DNA of 64,000 bases, from contig NZ_KE992155.1 of NCBI RefSeq assembly GCF_000466425.1, positions 47,716-111,715 of the forward strand. Reading direction: 5' to 3'. The notes beneath the pieces were generated by a model. It searched no databases. It had not been told where the DNA came from and worked only from the letters and a program-made list of their open reading frames with translations. Source of the DNA: Capnocytophaga sp. oral taxon 863 str. F0517. GTDB lineage: Bacteria; Bacteroidota; Bacteroidia; Flavobacteriales; Flavobacteriaceae. The number at the start of each line of letters is the position of its first letter. The stretch's first letter is position 1. Below, one piece after another: positions 40,674 to 48,785 of the stretch. A program made the position numbers and the translations under genes.

Positions 40674-42158
40674 ATGGTGTTGTCTAAATATATTTGGGAT
40701 TTATACAAAGAAAGTAAGCAAGGGAAAGAAACTATTGATTTTTTTGAATATCATAATGTTTTCTGGAATGATGTAAAGGTTATCAATAAGTACAATCCTA
40801 TCTATGGAAAATGGATAGAAAAAAGGGATTATGAAAGCATAATGCAACAAATAGGCGACAGTTCACTGGATAGAAATCCTAATAACTTTGATTTTAAAAC
40901 ATTTGCAGAAGTAAAAAAGGAGTTTGAAACTTGTTTGGATGAAGGGATTTATTTTATATTTGATAATGATGAAAAAGGCTATGTTATAGATCCAAAAGAC
41001 TACCAGATTTTTCTAAATCTACACATAGTAATATCTTTCTATTTTTACGCAATAGCTTATGAGTATACATTCCCATACCTATTTACATACCGATTTTTTG
41101 ACTTAAACAAAATTGCAGATACCTTTAACATAGAACTTCCAAAGTTACCTAAGAAAAGCGACTATCGTGCCCGTTGTATGTATTACATTGAGCTTTGTGA
41201 GGTGTTTTACAAGTTTAGAATAGAAAACAATCTTACCCCTAATGAATTATGCGCTTTTTTGTACGATTTTGCTCCTAACTATGTAAACAAGGAAAAAACG
41301 GAAATATTTAAGCCAACTCAAGCATGGTTCATAGGAGGGTTAATCTCAGAGGAAGAACGATTGGAAGAAGTAAAATTTTGGCAAGCAAATCCTGAAACTA
41401 AAAAAGGAGATATTTTAGTACATTATGAAACTTCCCCTATTAGTGCAATTACTCATATATGGAGAGCACAAACAGATGGAGTTGTTGATCCTTTTTTCTA
41501 TTATTACGCCAATTCTTATATAGGTGATGGAATTGAAATACCATACATAACACTGAAAGAATTAGAATCTGATGAATATTTTTCAAAACACCCTCTAATA
41601 CGTAAGAAATTCCAAGGAGTAAACGGTTGGGCTATATCTAATGACGATTATTCACGTTTATTGAAACTGATAAGAAGTAAAGGATTTGATACAGCTATAT
41701 TACCAACCTTACAAGCTCCCGAGCCACCTCAAGGAATTGAATTGCATAACGAGAGAGATGTGGAAGTGAATTTGTTAGAATATTATCTGAACCAGATAGG
41801 ATATTTTGAAAACAAAGATTTCATAAGACAATTGCCAATAAAGGCAGGTAGAGGTAACAGAATATATCCTGATTACGCCTTACATTACGACAATAAAAGA
41901 GGATACGAGAAAGCAAAGATACTTATTGAGGCTAAATATCATCTGAAAAATAATAAGGAAATAGAAGACGCATTTAAACAAGCTCGTTCCTATGCTAACT
42001 TATTAGAAAGTGAAAAGATTATCCTTTGTGATAAGTTTGGTCTAATTATTTATCTAAAGAAAGGTTCTTTTGATAGATATAATTATGAAAAAGTATATTG
42101 GAATGATTTGCAAAATCCTGATGTCTATAACAAGTTTGTTAATATATTAAAGAAGTGA
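40674..42158 (+). CDS. PUA/EVE-like plus PD-(D/E)XK nuclease, candidate defence protein
   Basis: The 494-aa protein has three regions. Residues 1 to about 205 are helical and unrecognised. Residues about 215-330 resemble a PUA/EVE-type modified-base reader: 'AWFIGG', 'KKGDILVHY', 'HIWRAQTDG', 'QGVNGWAISNDDYSRLL'. Residues about 362-465 form a nuclease of the HsdR-N/PD-(D/E)XK type: 'YPDYAL' (D400) and 'ILIEAKYH' (E419, K421), then 'FKQARSYANLLESEKIILCDKFGLIIYL'. It is the first gene behind the lysogeny promoter, ahead of the repressor. The EVE match is inferred from pattern. A prophage-encoded restriction function is a hypothesis. Confidence 0.65.
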   Translation: MVLSKYIWDLYKESKQGKETIDFFEYHNVFWNDVKVINKYNPIYGKWIEKRDYESIMQQIGDSSLDRNPNNFDFKTFAEVKKEFETCLDEGIYFIFDNDEKGYVIDPKDYQIFLNLHIVISFYFYAIAYEYTFPYLFTYRFFDLNKIADTFNIELPKLPKKSDYRARCMYYIELCEVFYKFRIENNLTPNELCAFLYDFAPNYVNKEKTEIFKPTQAWFIGGLISEEERLEEVKFWQANPETKKGDILVHYETSPISAITHIWRAQTDGVVDPFFYYYANSYIGDGIEIPYITLKELESDEYFSKHPLIRKKFQGVNGWAISNDDYSRLLKLIRSKGFDTAILPTLQAPEPPQGIELHNERDVEVNLLEYYLNQIGYFENKDFIRQLPIKAGRGNRIYPDYALHYDNKRGYEKAKILIEAKYHLKNNKEIEDAFKQARSYANLLESEKIILCDKFGLIIYLKKGSFDRYNYEKVYWNDLQNPDVYNKFVNILKK

Positions 42159-42300
42159 TTTTAGCGGTAAAGGTGTATAACAGATCATAGAATATTTCCT
42201 AAAAAAAGAATTTCAGTTACAATCCAGATACGAATTCCAAAACGTCTTTGTTTTGATGATTTCAAGATAACAAACAAATTTTTAATTAAAACACAAAAGT

Positions 42301-43188
42301 ATGAAAGATAATTCGGATACAGAACAAAATTCTGTAAAAAATAGATTGCTTGATTTCTTAAAATATAAAGGAATAAGTCAAAGTAAATTTGAGCAACAAT
42401 GTGGAATATCAAATGGTTATGTTAATAATATTCGTAAAGGGATAAAAAATGAAATGTTTGATAAAAAAATTGCTCCTAATTTTCCCGAACTTAGTAAGGC
42501 TTGGTTACTACTTGGAGAAGGCTCCATGCTCATCCCACAGATAGAAGAAACTGTACCAGAGGAGGAAGAGGAAGAAGACGATTTAGTATTATTTCTAAGA
42601 GACGAGCGCAAGGGGTATGATATTACCCTGACAGACATATACGAAAAGACAAAAATACCTGTAAAGGTACTCAAAGAAGCGCAACAAGGCATTTCCGAGC
42701 TGCCTGAAAAATATAGAGATGCTTTAACAACATACGTCAATGAAGCAAGGGAATACTTTCAGGAGGAAGCAATAGGAAACCCAATAGGGAAACCTACGGG
42801 CTACTACTACCCTGAGATATATGCTAAAGCAGGCTTTGATATTGCCAACTTTAACGATGAAATGCAACGTATCCCCGTGTATATACCTAACTTTGGGGAC
42901 GATGTTACCTTTATAAATGTATATGGGGATAGTATGTATCCAAAGTACAAAGCAGGAGACGTAATAGGGATTAAACATGTTGATTTCTTATACTTGGTTT
43001 TTGGACACCCTTACGTGGTAGTGTTTGACAATGGGGACGTTAATATAAAATATGTTCGCAGAGGGTCTGATGATGATCACGTAATTTTAGAAAGTGAGAA
43101 CCCTAAATACGACCCTCGAGAGTATCCCCTTAGAATTATACGTGCATTTTATGCTGTAAAAGGAAGTGTAAAGAAAGAGCGAATGTAA
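42301..43188 (+). CDS. S24/LexA-like phage repressor
   Basis: The 295-aa protein has an N-terminal HTH ('YKGISQSKFEQQCGISNGYVNNIRKG', about residues 22-47), an acidic linker (84-94), and a C-terminal S24 peptidase domain. Catalytic Ser211 lies in 'YGDSMYPKYKAGD' and the probable Lys250 in 'NIKYVRRG'. The candidate self-cleavage Ala-Gly is at 177-178 (YAKAGFD). SOS-induced cleavage would release the early promoter. It would bind the operator at 40499-40613. Confidence 0.92.
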   Translation: MKDNSDTEQNSVKNRLLDFLKYKGISQSKFEQQCGISNGYVNNIRKGIKNEMFDKKIAPNFPELSKAWLLLGEGSMLIPQIEETVPEEEEEEDDLVLFLRDERKGYDITLTDIYEKTKIPVKVLKEAQQGISELPEKYRDALTTYVNEAREYFQEEAIGNPIGKPTGYYYPEIYAKAGFDIANFNDEMQRIPVYIPNFGDDVTFINVYGDSMYPKYKAGDVIGIKHVDFLYLVFGHPYVVVFDNGDVNIKYVRRGSDDDHVILESENPKYDPREYPLRIIRAFYAVKGSVKKERM

Positions 43189-43248
43189 TACAAACAAGTA
43201 GTAGCCACGGCGATCGTGGAGCGGATAGCGTATTAAAACTTAAACATT

Positions 43249-43683
43249 ATGAATTATTCAGATTACATAGCATTAGGAGGCTTGGTAATATCTATTTTTG
43301 TTGCTGTATGGTCTTATTGTATCAACAGAAAGTTGAACAAACAGCAGGAAATTATTAACAAGTACCAAATAGACAGCTATTCAAAAGCTGATATAAAAAT
43401 TGAAGTTAGTGATTTAGGTAAGGGCAAAAGAACGTTTGTAATAACAAACATAGGATACTCCCCTGCAAAAAATATTCGTATTGATTGGAACGGATTGGAT
43501 AAAGAGGATAAAATATCTATAAACGAGCAGCATAAGTTGCCATACCCTATCCTTAACAATAGAGATAGTTTTAGCTTTTATGCGCTTCTTTATGGGTTAG
43601 AAAACAGATCTCCTGTTGTTTTTATCCTATGGGAAGATGATTATTCTAAAAACAATAGAAAGGAGGTTACTATTTCTCTTTGA
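43249..43683 (+). CDS. small membrane protein of the lysogeny module
   Basis: The 144-aa protein has one N-terminal transmembrane helix (about residues 6-25, 'IALGGLVISIFVAVWSYCI') and a soluble domain with beta strands ('TFVITNIGYSPAKNIRIDWNG', 'SFYALLYGL'). The family is unknown. Expressed with the repressor, it could act in exclusion or sensing. Confidence 0.65.
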   Translation: MNYSDYIALGGLVISIFVAVWSYCINRKLNKQQEIINKYQIDSYSKADIKIEVSDLGKGKRTFVITNIGYSPAKNIRIDWNGLDKEDKISINEQHKLPYPILNNRDSFSFYALLYGLENRSPVVFILWEDDYSKNNRKEVTISL

Positions 43684-43891
43684 GTTCATCAAGGATTTTC
43701 TTTATTTCCTCTCTAAGAGCCCAACACCAACCTTCAGGAATATCGCCCTCAATAAAAGGGTCTTTCCATTCTCTGTTTTTGAGTTGAATGGTAGCATGTA
43801 CCACAAAGCGGTATATTTTTATACTTTCATCTCTGCAATCTATTAGCTCTTTGATTAAGTCATACATGCCTTTTTCATTATTACTTGTCAT
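43670..43891 (-). CDS. hypothetical protein at right prophage end
   Basis: The 73-aa protein (start at MTSNNEKGMYDLIKEL, 43891) is chosen because a complete promoter lies just upstream (43944-43915); an in-frame extension to 44074 would lie beyond that promoter. It is helical and charged, with 'DPFIEGDIPEGWCWALREE'. The last 14 bp overlap the convergent membrane protein gene. Confidence 0.65.
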   Translation of the reverse strand: MTSNNEKGMYDLIKELIDCRDESIKIYRFVVHATIQLKNREWKDPFIEGDIPEGWCWALREEIKKILDELKEK

Positions 43892-43914
43892 AGTAGTGTG
43901 TTTAGTATTAGGCA

Positions 43915-43944
43915 CAAAGTTACAAAAAATAACCAAGCAAACAA
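43915..43944 (-). promoter_or_regulatory. promoter of the 73-aa gene
   Basis: Minus strand TTG (43944-43942), 19-bp spacer, TAACTTTG (43922-43915), 24 bp upstream of the start. Confidence 0.75.
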
Positions 43945-44150
43945 GCTCGGATAAAACCATATGACTAAATTCTGAAATACACCAAAAAGGCAAGGTAAGC
44001 CTATTTAAAAAATCCTTGTAAATCACTATAAACCAAACACCTACGTCGTTTATTGCCGTCAAGGTAAAAAGCAAGGAAGACCACTATTTCCCTATAGTTG
44101 TTCATTTAAAAGTATCTGATTTTAAAGAAGTTACAAAACGAAAAATTTTA

Positions 44151-44202
44151 TCCTTTAGGATTTCGGCTCTGAGGGTTAGGGGTTCGAAGCCTCTCGCGGT
44201 CA
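44151..44202 (+). pseudogene. 3' fragment of a tRNA gene (probable tRNA-Arg), right attachment site
   Basis: The stretch holds a T-arm AGGGG-TTCGAAG-CCTCT (44178-44194), the acceptor 3' strand CGCGGTC (44195-44201) and discriminator A (44202). The sequence TTTCGGCTCTGA just before would be part of the anticodon loop (TCG) and stem, so tRNA-Arg(TCG) is likely. The 5' acceptor half GACCGCG is absent upstream. A truncated tRNA facing the host side is the expected attR of a tRNA-integrating prophage. The intact tRNA would be at the left end, outside the window. Confidence 0.75.
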
Positions 44203-44207
44203 CTAAG

Positions 44208-44236
44208 TGTAACACTCTTCCACTCAATGTGTTACA
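44208..44236 (+). repeat. inverted repeat beside the attachment site
   Basis: TGTAACAC (44208-44215) and GTGTTACA (44229-44236) are perfect inverted copies with a 13-bp loop. It may be the tRNA terminator or an integrase-binding site. Confidence 0.6.
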
Positions 44237-44336
44237 ACTATTTTAAGGCTAAAATCTCGTTTGTAATTTCACTAAAACGTCATGGTAAACGGCAAGTATG
44301 CCTATAATTTTTATAGGTACTTAGAAAAATATTTCG

Positions 44337-44404
44337 TACCTTTGCATTGCAATTCTGCGGATTTGCAATACCTTTGGGGCAGTCATTTTTATGATGATTG
44401 CCCC
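44337..44404 (+). ncRNA. candidate small RNA with two hairpins
   Basis: A -7 box TACCTTTG (44337-44344, no clear -33 TTG) is followed at once by ATTGCAA/TTGCAAT (44346-44352/44363-44369) and GGGGCA/TGCCCC (44376-44381/44399-44404). No T-run ends it and no ORF is present. It sits just outside the attR, so it is host-side. Confidence 0.35.
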
Positions 44405-44521
44405 TTAGTGTTCTTAGTTATTAAGTAGGGGTAAGAGACAAAATTAATACTAAAGCGTTGCAGAAACTCTTATATTTATCTAATAAGTTGATTTTCTATA
44501 ATAGGGAGGGGGTTAAAATCT

Positions 44522-44551
44522 TTGCTATTTAGAAATAAAGTTGTACTTTTG
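44522..44551 (+). promoter_or_regulatory. promoter of structured RNA copy 2
   Basis: TTG at 44522-44524, 19-bp spacer, TACTTTTG at 44544-44551; nearly the same sequence as upstream of copy 1. Confidence 0.8.
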
Positions 44552-44557
44552 TTACAC

Positions 44558-44758
44558 AAATAATGGATTTAAAGTTTTGGGGTATCCCACCAGAGAGCGG
44601 GAATGCGATACTATACGCATGTGATAGTTGTTAAGCCAAGCTTTCACCTTTAAAAACATTATCTATAGGGCAGCGCCCACCAGAGCGTAATGGCGGTATA
44701 GTATCCCGAAGCTCACTAACCACCTTGAAATTATCAAGGTTTTCAGGGTGGTTTTTTT
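44558..44758 (+). ncRNA. structured RNA of unknown family, host-side copy
   Basis: About 200 nt. Long-range stem ATAATG (44560-44565) with CATTAT (44657-44662) and TTTAAAG (44568-44574) with CTTTAAA (44648-44654); hairpins GGG-GTAT-CCC (44579-44588) and GGGC-AGC-GCCC (44668-44678), each followed by ACCAGAG; a stem GATACTATAC with GTATAGTATC links the halves; GAGC pairs with GCTC in the 3' part. Comparison with copy 1 shows compensatory changes in the terminator and hairpins, so the fold is under selection. It lies about 355 bp outside the attR. Confidence 0.75.
44719..44758 (+). terminator. terminator of structured RNA copy 2
   Basis: ACCACCTTGAAA (44719-44730) pairs with TTTCAGGGTGGT (44741-44752), one G-U pair, then T-run to 44758. 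It abuts the converging HD gene, as copy 1 abuts MuF. Confidence 0.85.
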
Positions 44759-45173
44759 ATTTTTCTAATAGGGAATGATAAGCCTTGAGATATTTATTTA
44801 ATCGTTGTGTATCTTCCTCTGTGATAAAGGTTAGCCGTGTAATATCCATATTATCTCTCAAATCGTTGAGCTTGACTTTGGTGGCTAAAGAGTTTTTCTT
44901 GATACGCTCTATAAAGTGAGTGTATGTCTCATTAGGTTGTTTGGTTACACACACTAAGGCACTGATAACTTCTTCTGAAAAGCCTTCTTTTCTAAGGGCT
45001 TCAAAAGTCCAAGGTGTGTCTTCTACTAAGTCATGTAAGATGCCACAGATTTTTTCATTTTTGGTTTGACCTGCATTCATCACTCGGATAAGGTGTAGAA
45101 TGTAGGAGGTACCAGCTCTGTCGGTTTGCCCTTGGTGTGCCTCAATGGCTATTTGTATGGCCTTTTCTAACAT
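44757..45173 (-). CDS. HD-domain hydrolase (SpoT/MESH1-like)
   Basis: The 138-aa protein has 'YILHLIRVM' and 'CGILHDLVEDTPWTFEAL' (H-D-x-x-E-D), the HD motif of (p)ppGpp hydrolases, with 'LVCVTKQPNETYTHFIERI' and 'KLNDLRDNM' as later ligands. It is the stand-alone hydrolase type. It overlaps the membrane gene upstream by 32 bp. It faces the structured RNA. Confidence 0.85.
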   Translation of the reverse strand: MLEKAIQIAIEAHQGQTDRAGTSYILHLIRVMNAGQTKNEKICGILHDLVEDTPWTFEALRKEGFSEEVISALVCVTKQPNETYTHFIERIKKNSLATKVKLNDLRDNMDITRLTFITEEDTQRLNKYLKAYHSLLEK

Positions 45174-45495
45174 AGTTTAAAAGTTTTAAAAACAACTTCC
45201 TGATAATCAAAATTATGGCAATAAACAATAGGATATGTTGCAGAGGGAACATAGGTGTAAAATAGAATCCTTCAACAAAGTAATAAAACCGACTACTATA
45301 ATCCCATGGATTTTCAAGACATACCTCCCAATAGAAATCATCCCAGGCAATACGAGAGAATGTCACACACAAACCCCAGTTAAGCACAGCAAAGCAAATG
45401 AATTGGTGTTTCCTGATGAATAGGTGGGTTAGGAAAAGACTTTCAAAAAAGGTAAATACCAAGCCTGAAAAAGTATATATAGAATAATCCTCCAT
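45142..45495 (-). CDS. small membrane protein
   Basis: The 117-aa protein has hydrophobic segments at about 10-28, 32-50 and 85-105, with the last two flanked by aromatic residues. No family is recognised. It is coupled with the HD gene by overlap. Confidence 0.55.
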   Translation of the reverse strand: MEDYSIYTFSGLVFTFFESLFLTHLFIRKHQFICFAVLNWGLCVTFSRIAWDDFYWEVCLENPWDYSSRFYYFVEGFYFTPMFPLQHILLFIAIILIIRKLFLKLLNYVRKGHTNSH

Positions 45496-45519
45496 GATGC
45501 TGAGTGATAAAAGTATTCA

Positions 45520-46800
45520 TTATTCTCCTTCAAAGATAGGGATCCATCCCATTTGTCCTGCTACATAACAAAAAATATTGAGTAGTCCAAAGGCTATAAC
45601 CAAGTAAATCAACCATTTCTCACCAAAGACTTTATAATTACTTTTTGCAAATTTCTTCCTACTGGCACATACCAGAAGAGCGGGAATGATAATCATCCAA
45701 ATACTTACAGCAAGTCCTGCATAGCCGATAGCGGTAACAAACCCATAAGGATAAAGCAAGCTCATCAGTAGTGGAGGGACGAAGGTAATTAAGGCTGTTT
45801 TTATTCTTCCCCATAGGTTGTTGCTTAACTTGAACAAATCGGCTATGTAATCAAAAAGTCCTAAGGTTACACCCAAAAAGGAGCTAGCAATAGCCATATA
45901 AGCAAAGAAATCGAGTAATATTCCAATAGATTGAGTAGGAATATAGCGGTTTAGTGCAGCCAATAAGGTTGCTACATCTCCTCCTTTTTCTATAATAGGG
46001 ACAAATTCTGCCCTTGGAAGGTTTCCTTGTACTGCCATTTGCCAAGAAATATAGATTAGTAGTGCCAAAAGTGAACCTATAAGCACGGCATAGGTAATCT
46101 TTTTGCTGTTTTTATTATAGTAATTGACTAAGGTAGGCACACAGATATGATATCCAAAAGAAACCAAACAGGTAGGAATAGCAGAAAAAAGGTAGGGGAG
46201 ATAGGATGTTTCATCTTTTGATACTTGATTGAGTAATATATCGCTTTTGACAGCGCTGAGGAGCCCTGTGGTGGAGAGAAAAAAGGCGACGACCATTCCT
46301 CCTATGAGAATGGTACTCATCCGATCTACAGCCTTGGTGGAGATACTGACAAATAGGGCTAAAGCTAAGCAGAAAAGTAGGGCGGCAAAGGTGTGATTAA
46401 TAGGAAGATGCGGAGCAAACTTCAGGAACAGACTTTCGGTGATACTCCCTCCTGAAGTGATATAAGCATAGGTGAGTATGTATAGGGTGAAAGCCACCGA
46501 GATACCATTGAGGATATTCCAACCTCTTCCTAGCAGTTGAGTAGTGATAGTATTAAAATTGGCTCCTTTCTCGAAGTGTAGGTTGGCCTCCAAAAGCATC
46601 AAAGCCGATAGGGTAGTTATTCCCCAAATAAATAGGAATAGGAGTACTGACCCTATGAACCATACCCCCGACATTGCAGTGGGGTTGGCCAGCATCCCTG
46701 CTCCAATAGCCGTGCCTGCAATAATCATAGCGCCTCCCAAAAGAGAAGGCAGTTTCTGTTGGGTCATATTTTTGTTAAGGTTTATAGAATTATTTTCCAC
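45520..46800 (-). CDS. aromatic amino acid permease (HAAAP family)
   Basis: The 426-aa protein has about 11 transmembrane helices and the start 'LPSLLGGAMIIAGTAIGAGMLANPTAMSG', the HAAAP signature (A-x-x-I-A-G-T-A-I-G-A-G-M-L-A). 'TYAYITSGGSITES' and 'SSFLGVTLGLFDYIADLFKLS' are shared with TyrP/Mtr/TnaB. It imports Trp/Tyr-type amino acids with protons. It is a paralogue of the next gene; they overlap by 11 bp. Confidence 0.9.
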   Translation of the reverse strand: MENNSINLNKNMTQQKLPSLLGGAMIIAGTAIGAGMLANPTAMSGVWFIGSVLLFLFIWGITTLSALMLLEANLHFEKGANFNTITTQLLGRGWNILNGISVAFTLYILTYAYITSGGSITESLFLKFAPHLPINHTFAALLFCLALALFVSISTKAVDRMSTILIGGMVVAFFLSTTGLLSAVKSDILLNQVSKDETSYLPYLFSAIPTCLVSFGYHICVPTLVNYYNKNSKKITYAVLIGSLLALLIYISWQMAVQGNLPRAEFVPIIEKGGDVATLLAALNRYIPTQSIGILLDFFAYMAIASSFLGVTLGLFDYIADLFKLSNNLWGRIKTALITFVPPLLMSLLYPYGFVTAIGYAGLAVSIWMIIIPALLVCASRKKFAKSNYKVFGEKWLIYLVIAFGLLNIFCYVAGQMGWIPIFEGE

Positions 46801-48037
46801 TTGTAAAGCTCGCGATCCATTCCAATTGTATTCCTATTTGAGCAAATATGTTGAGCAGACCAAAGAGGATGATAAAATAAATCATTCCTTTTCCTCCATA
46901 TACCTTATAAGTGGTCTGGGGAAATTTCTTTCGACTGGCAAGTACCAATAAGGCAGGTACTATGGCAGCCCATAGGGTAGCAGCCAATCCTGCATAGCTG
47001 ATAGCAGTTACAAAACCATAGGGAAAAGGTAAACTCAGCAGCAGAGGAGGTGCAAAGGTAATCAAAGCAGTTTTTGCACGTCCCCAAGGGGTGTCAGAAA
47101 ACTTGAAAAGGTCGGCAATATAATCAAAGAGTCCCAAGGTTACGCCTAAAAAAGAGCTGGCAATGGCCATATAAGCGAAGAAATTAAGGGCTATACCTAT
47201 ATAATGAGTGACTACATGACTACTTAAGGCCTCTAAAAGGGCGGCTACATCCCCACCTTTAGTGATGACAGGAGCAAATTCTTCGCGAGGGAGGTTGCCT
47301 TGTACAGCCAATTGCCATAGAATGTAGATGAGCAACGCCAAACTTGTACCTATAAAGATGGCTTGCATTACCTTTTGTCCATTACGATCATAGTATTTCA
47401 CCAAACTGGGAACATTGCCATGGAAGCCAAAAGAGACCAAACATACCGGAAGCGCCGTAAGCAAGTAGGGAAGGTATGGCTCATGACTTTTGTTTTGGGT
47501 ATCCAACAAAGTATGGAGACTTACCGACCCCAATAACCCCATAGTGGAAAATAGAAAAGCAATAATCATCCCTCCGATAAGAATGGTGCTGAATCTATCT
47601 ACGGCTTTGGTAGAGAGCCATACAAAAAGGGCAAGAGTTAAGCAGAAAAGCAGAGACCCAATGCTCTTAGAGATATGTATAATTCCCAAGCTATTGATAG
47701 CATTCTCAGTGATACTTCCTCCGGAGGTGATATAAGCATAGGTGAGGATATAGAGTACGAAGGCCACTGAAATTCCATTGATAAAGTTCCATCTTTTGCC
47801 AAGTAAATCAGTAACAATAGTATCAAAACTGGCGCCAGTGGGGTAGTGTAGGTTGGCCTCTAAGAGCATTAGCCCAGAGGTAGTCATACAGAACCAAGTG
47901 TAGAGCAATACCCCTACAGACCCTACAAACCATATGCCAGCAGTGGAAGTAGGGTTGGCTAGCATCCCTGCCCCTATAGCTGTTCCAGCAATAATCATAG
48001 CCCCTCCTAGTAGGGAGGGATGTTTTTTGTTTGTCAT
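46790..48037 (-). CDS. aromatic amino acid permease (HAAAP family), paralogue
   Basis: The 415-aa protein, starting at MTNKKHPSLLGGAMIIAGTA (48037), shares the HAAAP signature 'GTAIGAGMLANPT' and the same conserved loops ('GGMIIAFLFSTMGLLGSV', 'SSFLGVTLGLFDYIADLFKFS'). A longer frame to 48115 would run over the upstream gene's end, so the shorter start is used. Tandem paralogues probably differ in substrate (Tyr versus Trp). Confidence 0.9.
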   Translation of the reverse strand: MTNKKHPSLLGGAMIIAGTAIGAGMLANPTSTAGIWFVGSVGVLLYTWFCMTTSGLMLLEANLHYPTGASFDTIVTDLLGKRWNFINGISVAFVLYILTYAYITSGGSITENAINSLGIIHISKSIGSLLFCLTLALFVWLSTKAVDRFSTILIGGMIIAFLFSTMGLLGSVSLHTLLDTQNKSHEPYLPYLLTALPVCLVSFGFHGNVPSLVKYYDRNGQKVMQAIFIGTSLALLIYILWQLAVQGNLPREEFAPVITKGGDVAALLEALSSHVVTHYIGIALNFFAYMAIASSFLGVTLGLFDYIADLFKFSDTPWGRAKTALITFAPPLLLSLPFPYGFVTAISYAGLAATLWAAIVPALLVLASRKKFPQTTYKVYGGKGMIYFIILFGLLNIFAQIGIQLEWIASFTSGK

Positions 48038-48048
48038 GTTCCCTTGTT

Positions 48049-48759
48049 TTAGCTTAACCAATAGAGTAAAAGACCTTGTAGAAGACCATTGATAAGCAAT
48101 GCCCAAATCAGCCAATAACCGCTCCGTTCTTCTTTCACACTGTTCTTCAAGTAGAGTTGTACTTTTTCATAAAGGGCATCACTCTGTTTCTCATAGCTGT
48201 TGAGATTATCAGTGGCATATATATCAGCTACAAAACCAACCATAGGAGTAAAGGATAGAATGAAAAGCAGTGGCTTTTGAAAAGCCTTAGGAACTTTTGG
48301 GATAAAGCCTTGGAATATATGATTGAGCTGCTTCCTGCTTACAATTTTTTCGGTAGTATGTGCAGTTTTTTCAAAAATGGCTCCAAAAATCTTATGGATA
48401 TAACCCTCAAACTGCTTGAAAAGGTAGGAAGCGTATTCTAATTTTAGTAGATCGAATACTTTTTTGATAGCAATAAAAACGAAAAGAATACCTATTCCTA
48501 CAACAAGTAACAAGAAAAAAAGCTTTTTATAGGCAAAGCTTCTGCTAAAAAACAGATAAATACCTACTAGAAGAAAGACAAAATTCACCACTATCAGAAG
48601 AATAATATTCTTGATAGATTTTACGCCAGAGCTAATCCCTAAAAGACTCATTTCTTTGAATATTTGCAAGGGATTTTGAGCTTTTTCCAATCGCTTAAGT
48701 TCAGGGCTAAGTTCTACAGAAGAAATGGTTTCTGTATTTATTTGTGAGGTAGATTCCAT
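48049..48759 (-). CDS. multi-pass membrane protein
   Basis: The 236-aa protein (start at MESTSQINTE, 48759, since the longer ATG at 48780 overlaps the TATCTTTGC box) has four hydrophobic segments at about 45-65, 75-95, 160-180 and 215-235. The charged central part has 'YASYLFKQFEGYIHKIFGAIF'. It is not assignable to a family. Confidence 0.65.
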   Translation of the reverse strand: MESTSQINTETISSVELSPELKRLEKAQNPLQIFKEMSLLGISSGVKSIKNIILLIVVNFVFLLVGIYLFFSRSFAYKKLFFLLLVVGIGILFVFIAIKKVFDLLKLEYASYLFKQFEGYIHKIFGAIFEKTAHTTEKIVSRKQLNHIFQGFIPKVPKAFQKPLLFILSFTPMVGFVADIYATDNLNSYEKQSDALYEKVQLYLKNSVKEERSGYWLIWALLINGLLQGLLLYWLS

Positions 48760-48776
48760 AAAAGTGTAATTTCTCG

Positions 48777-48785
48777 GCAAAGATA
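48777..48785 (-). promoter_or_regulatory. -7 box for the membrane protein gene
   Basis: Minus strand TATCTTTGC at 48785-48777, 18 bp upstream of the start at 48759. A divergent TACTTTTG at 48820-48827 faces the LptE gene. Confidence 0.55.

Noticed and set aside
42185..42412. Minus-strand 75-aa frame opposite the repressor gene start
   Set aside because: It overlaps the repressor's HTH region on the other strand and has no promoter; it is a shadow.
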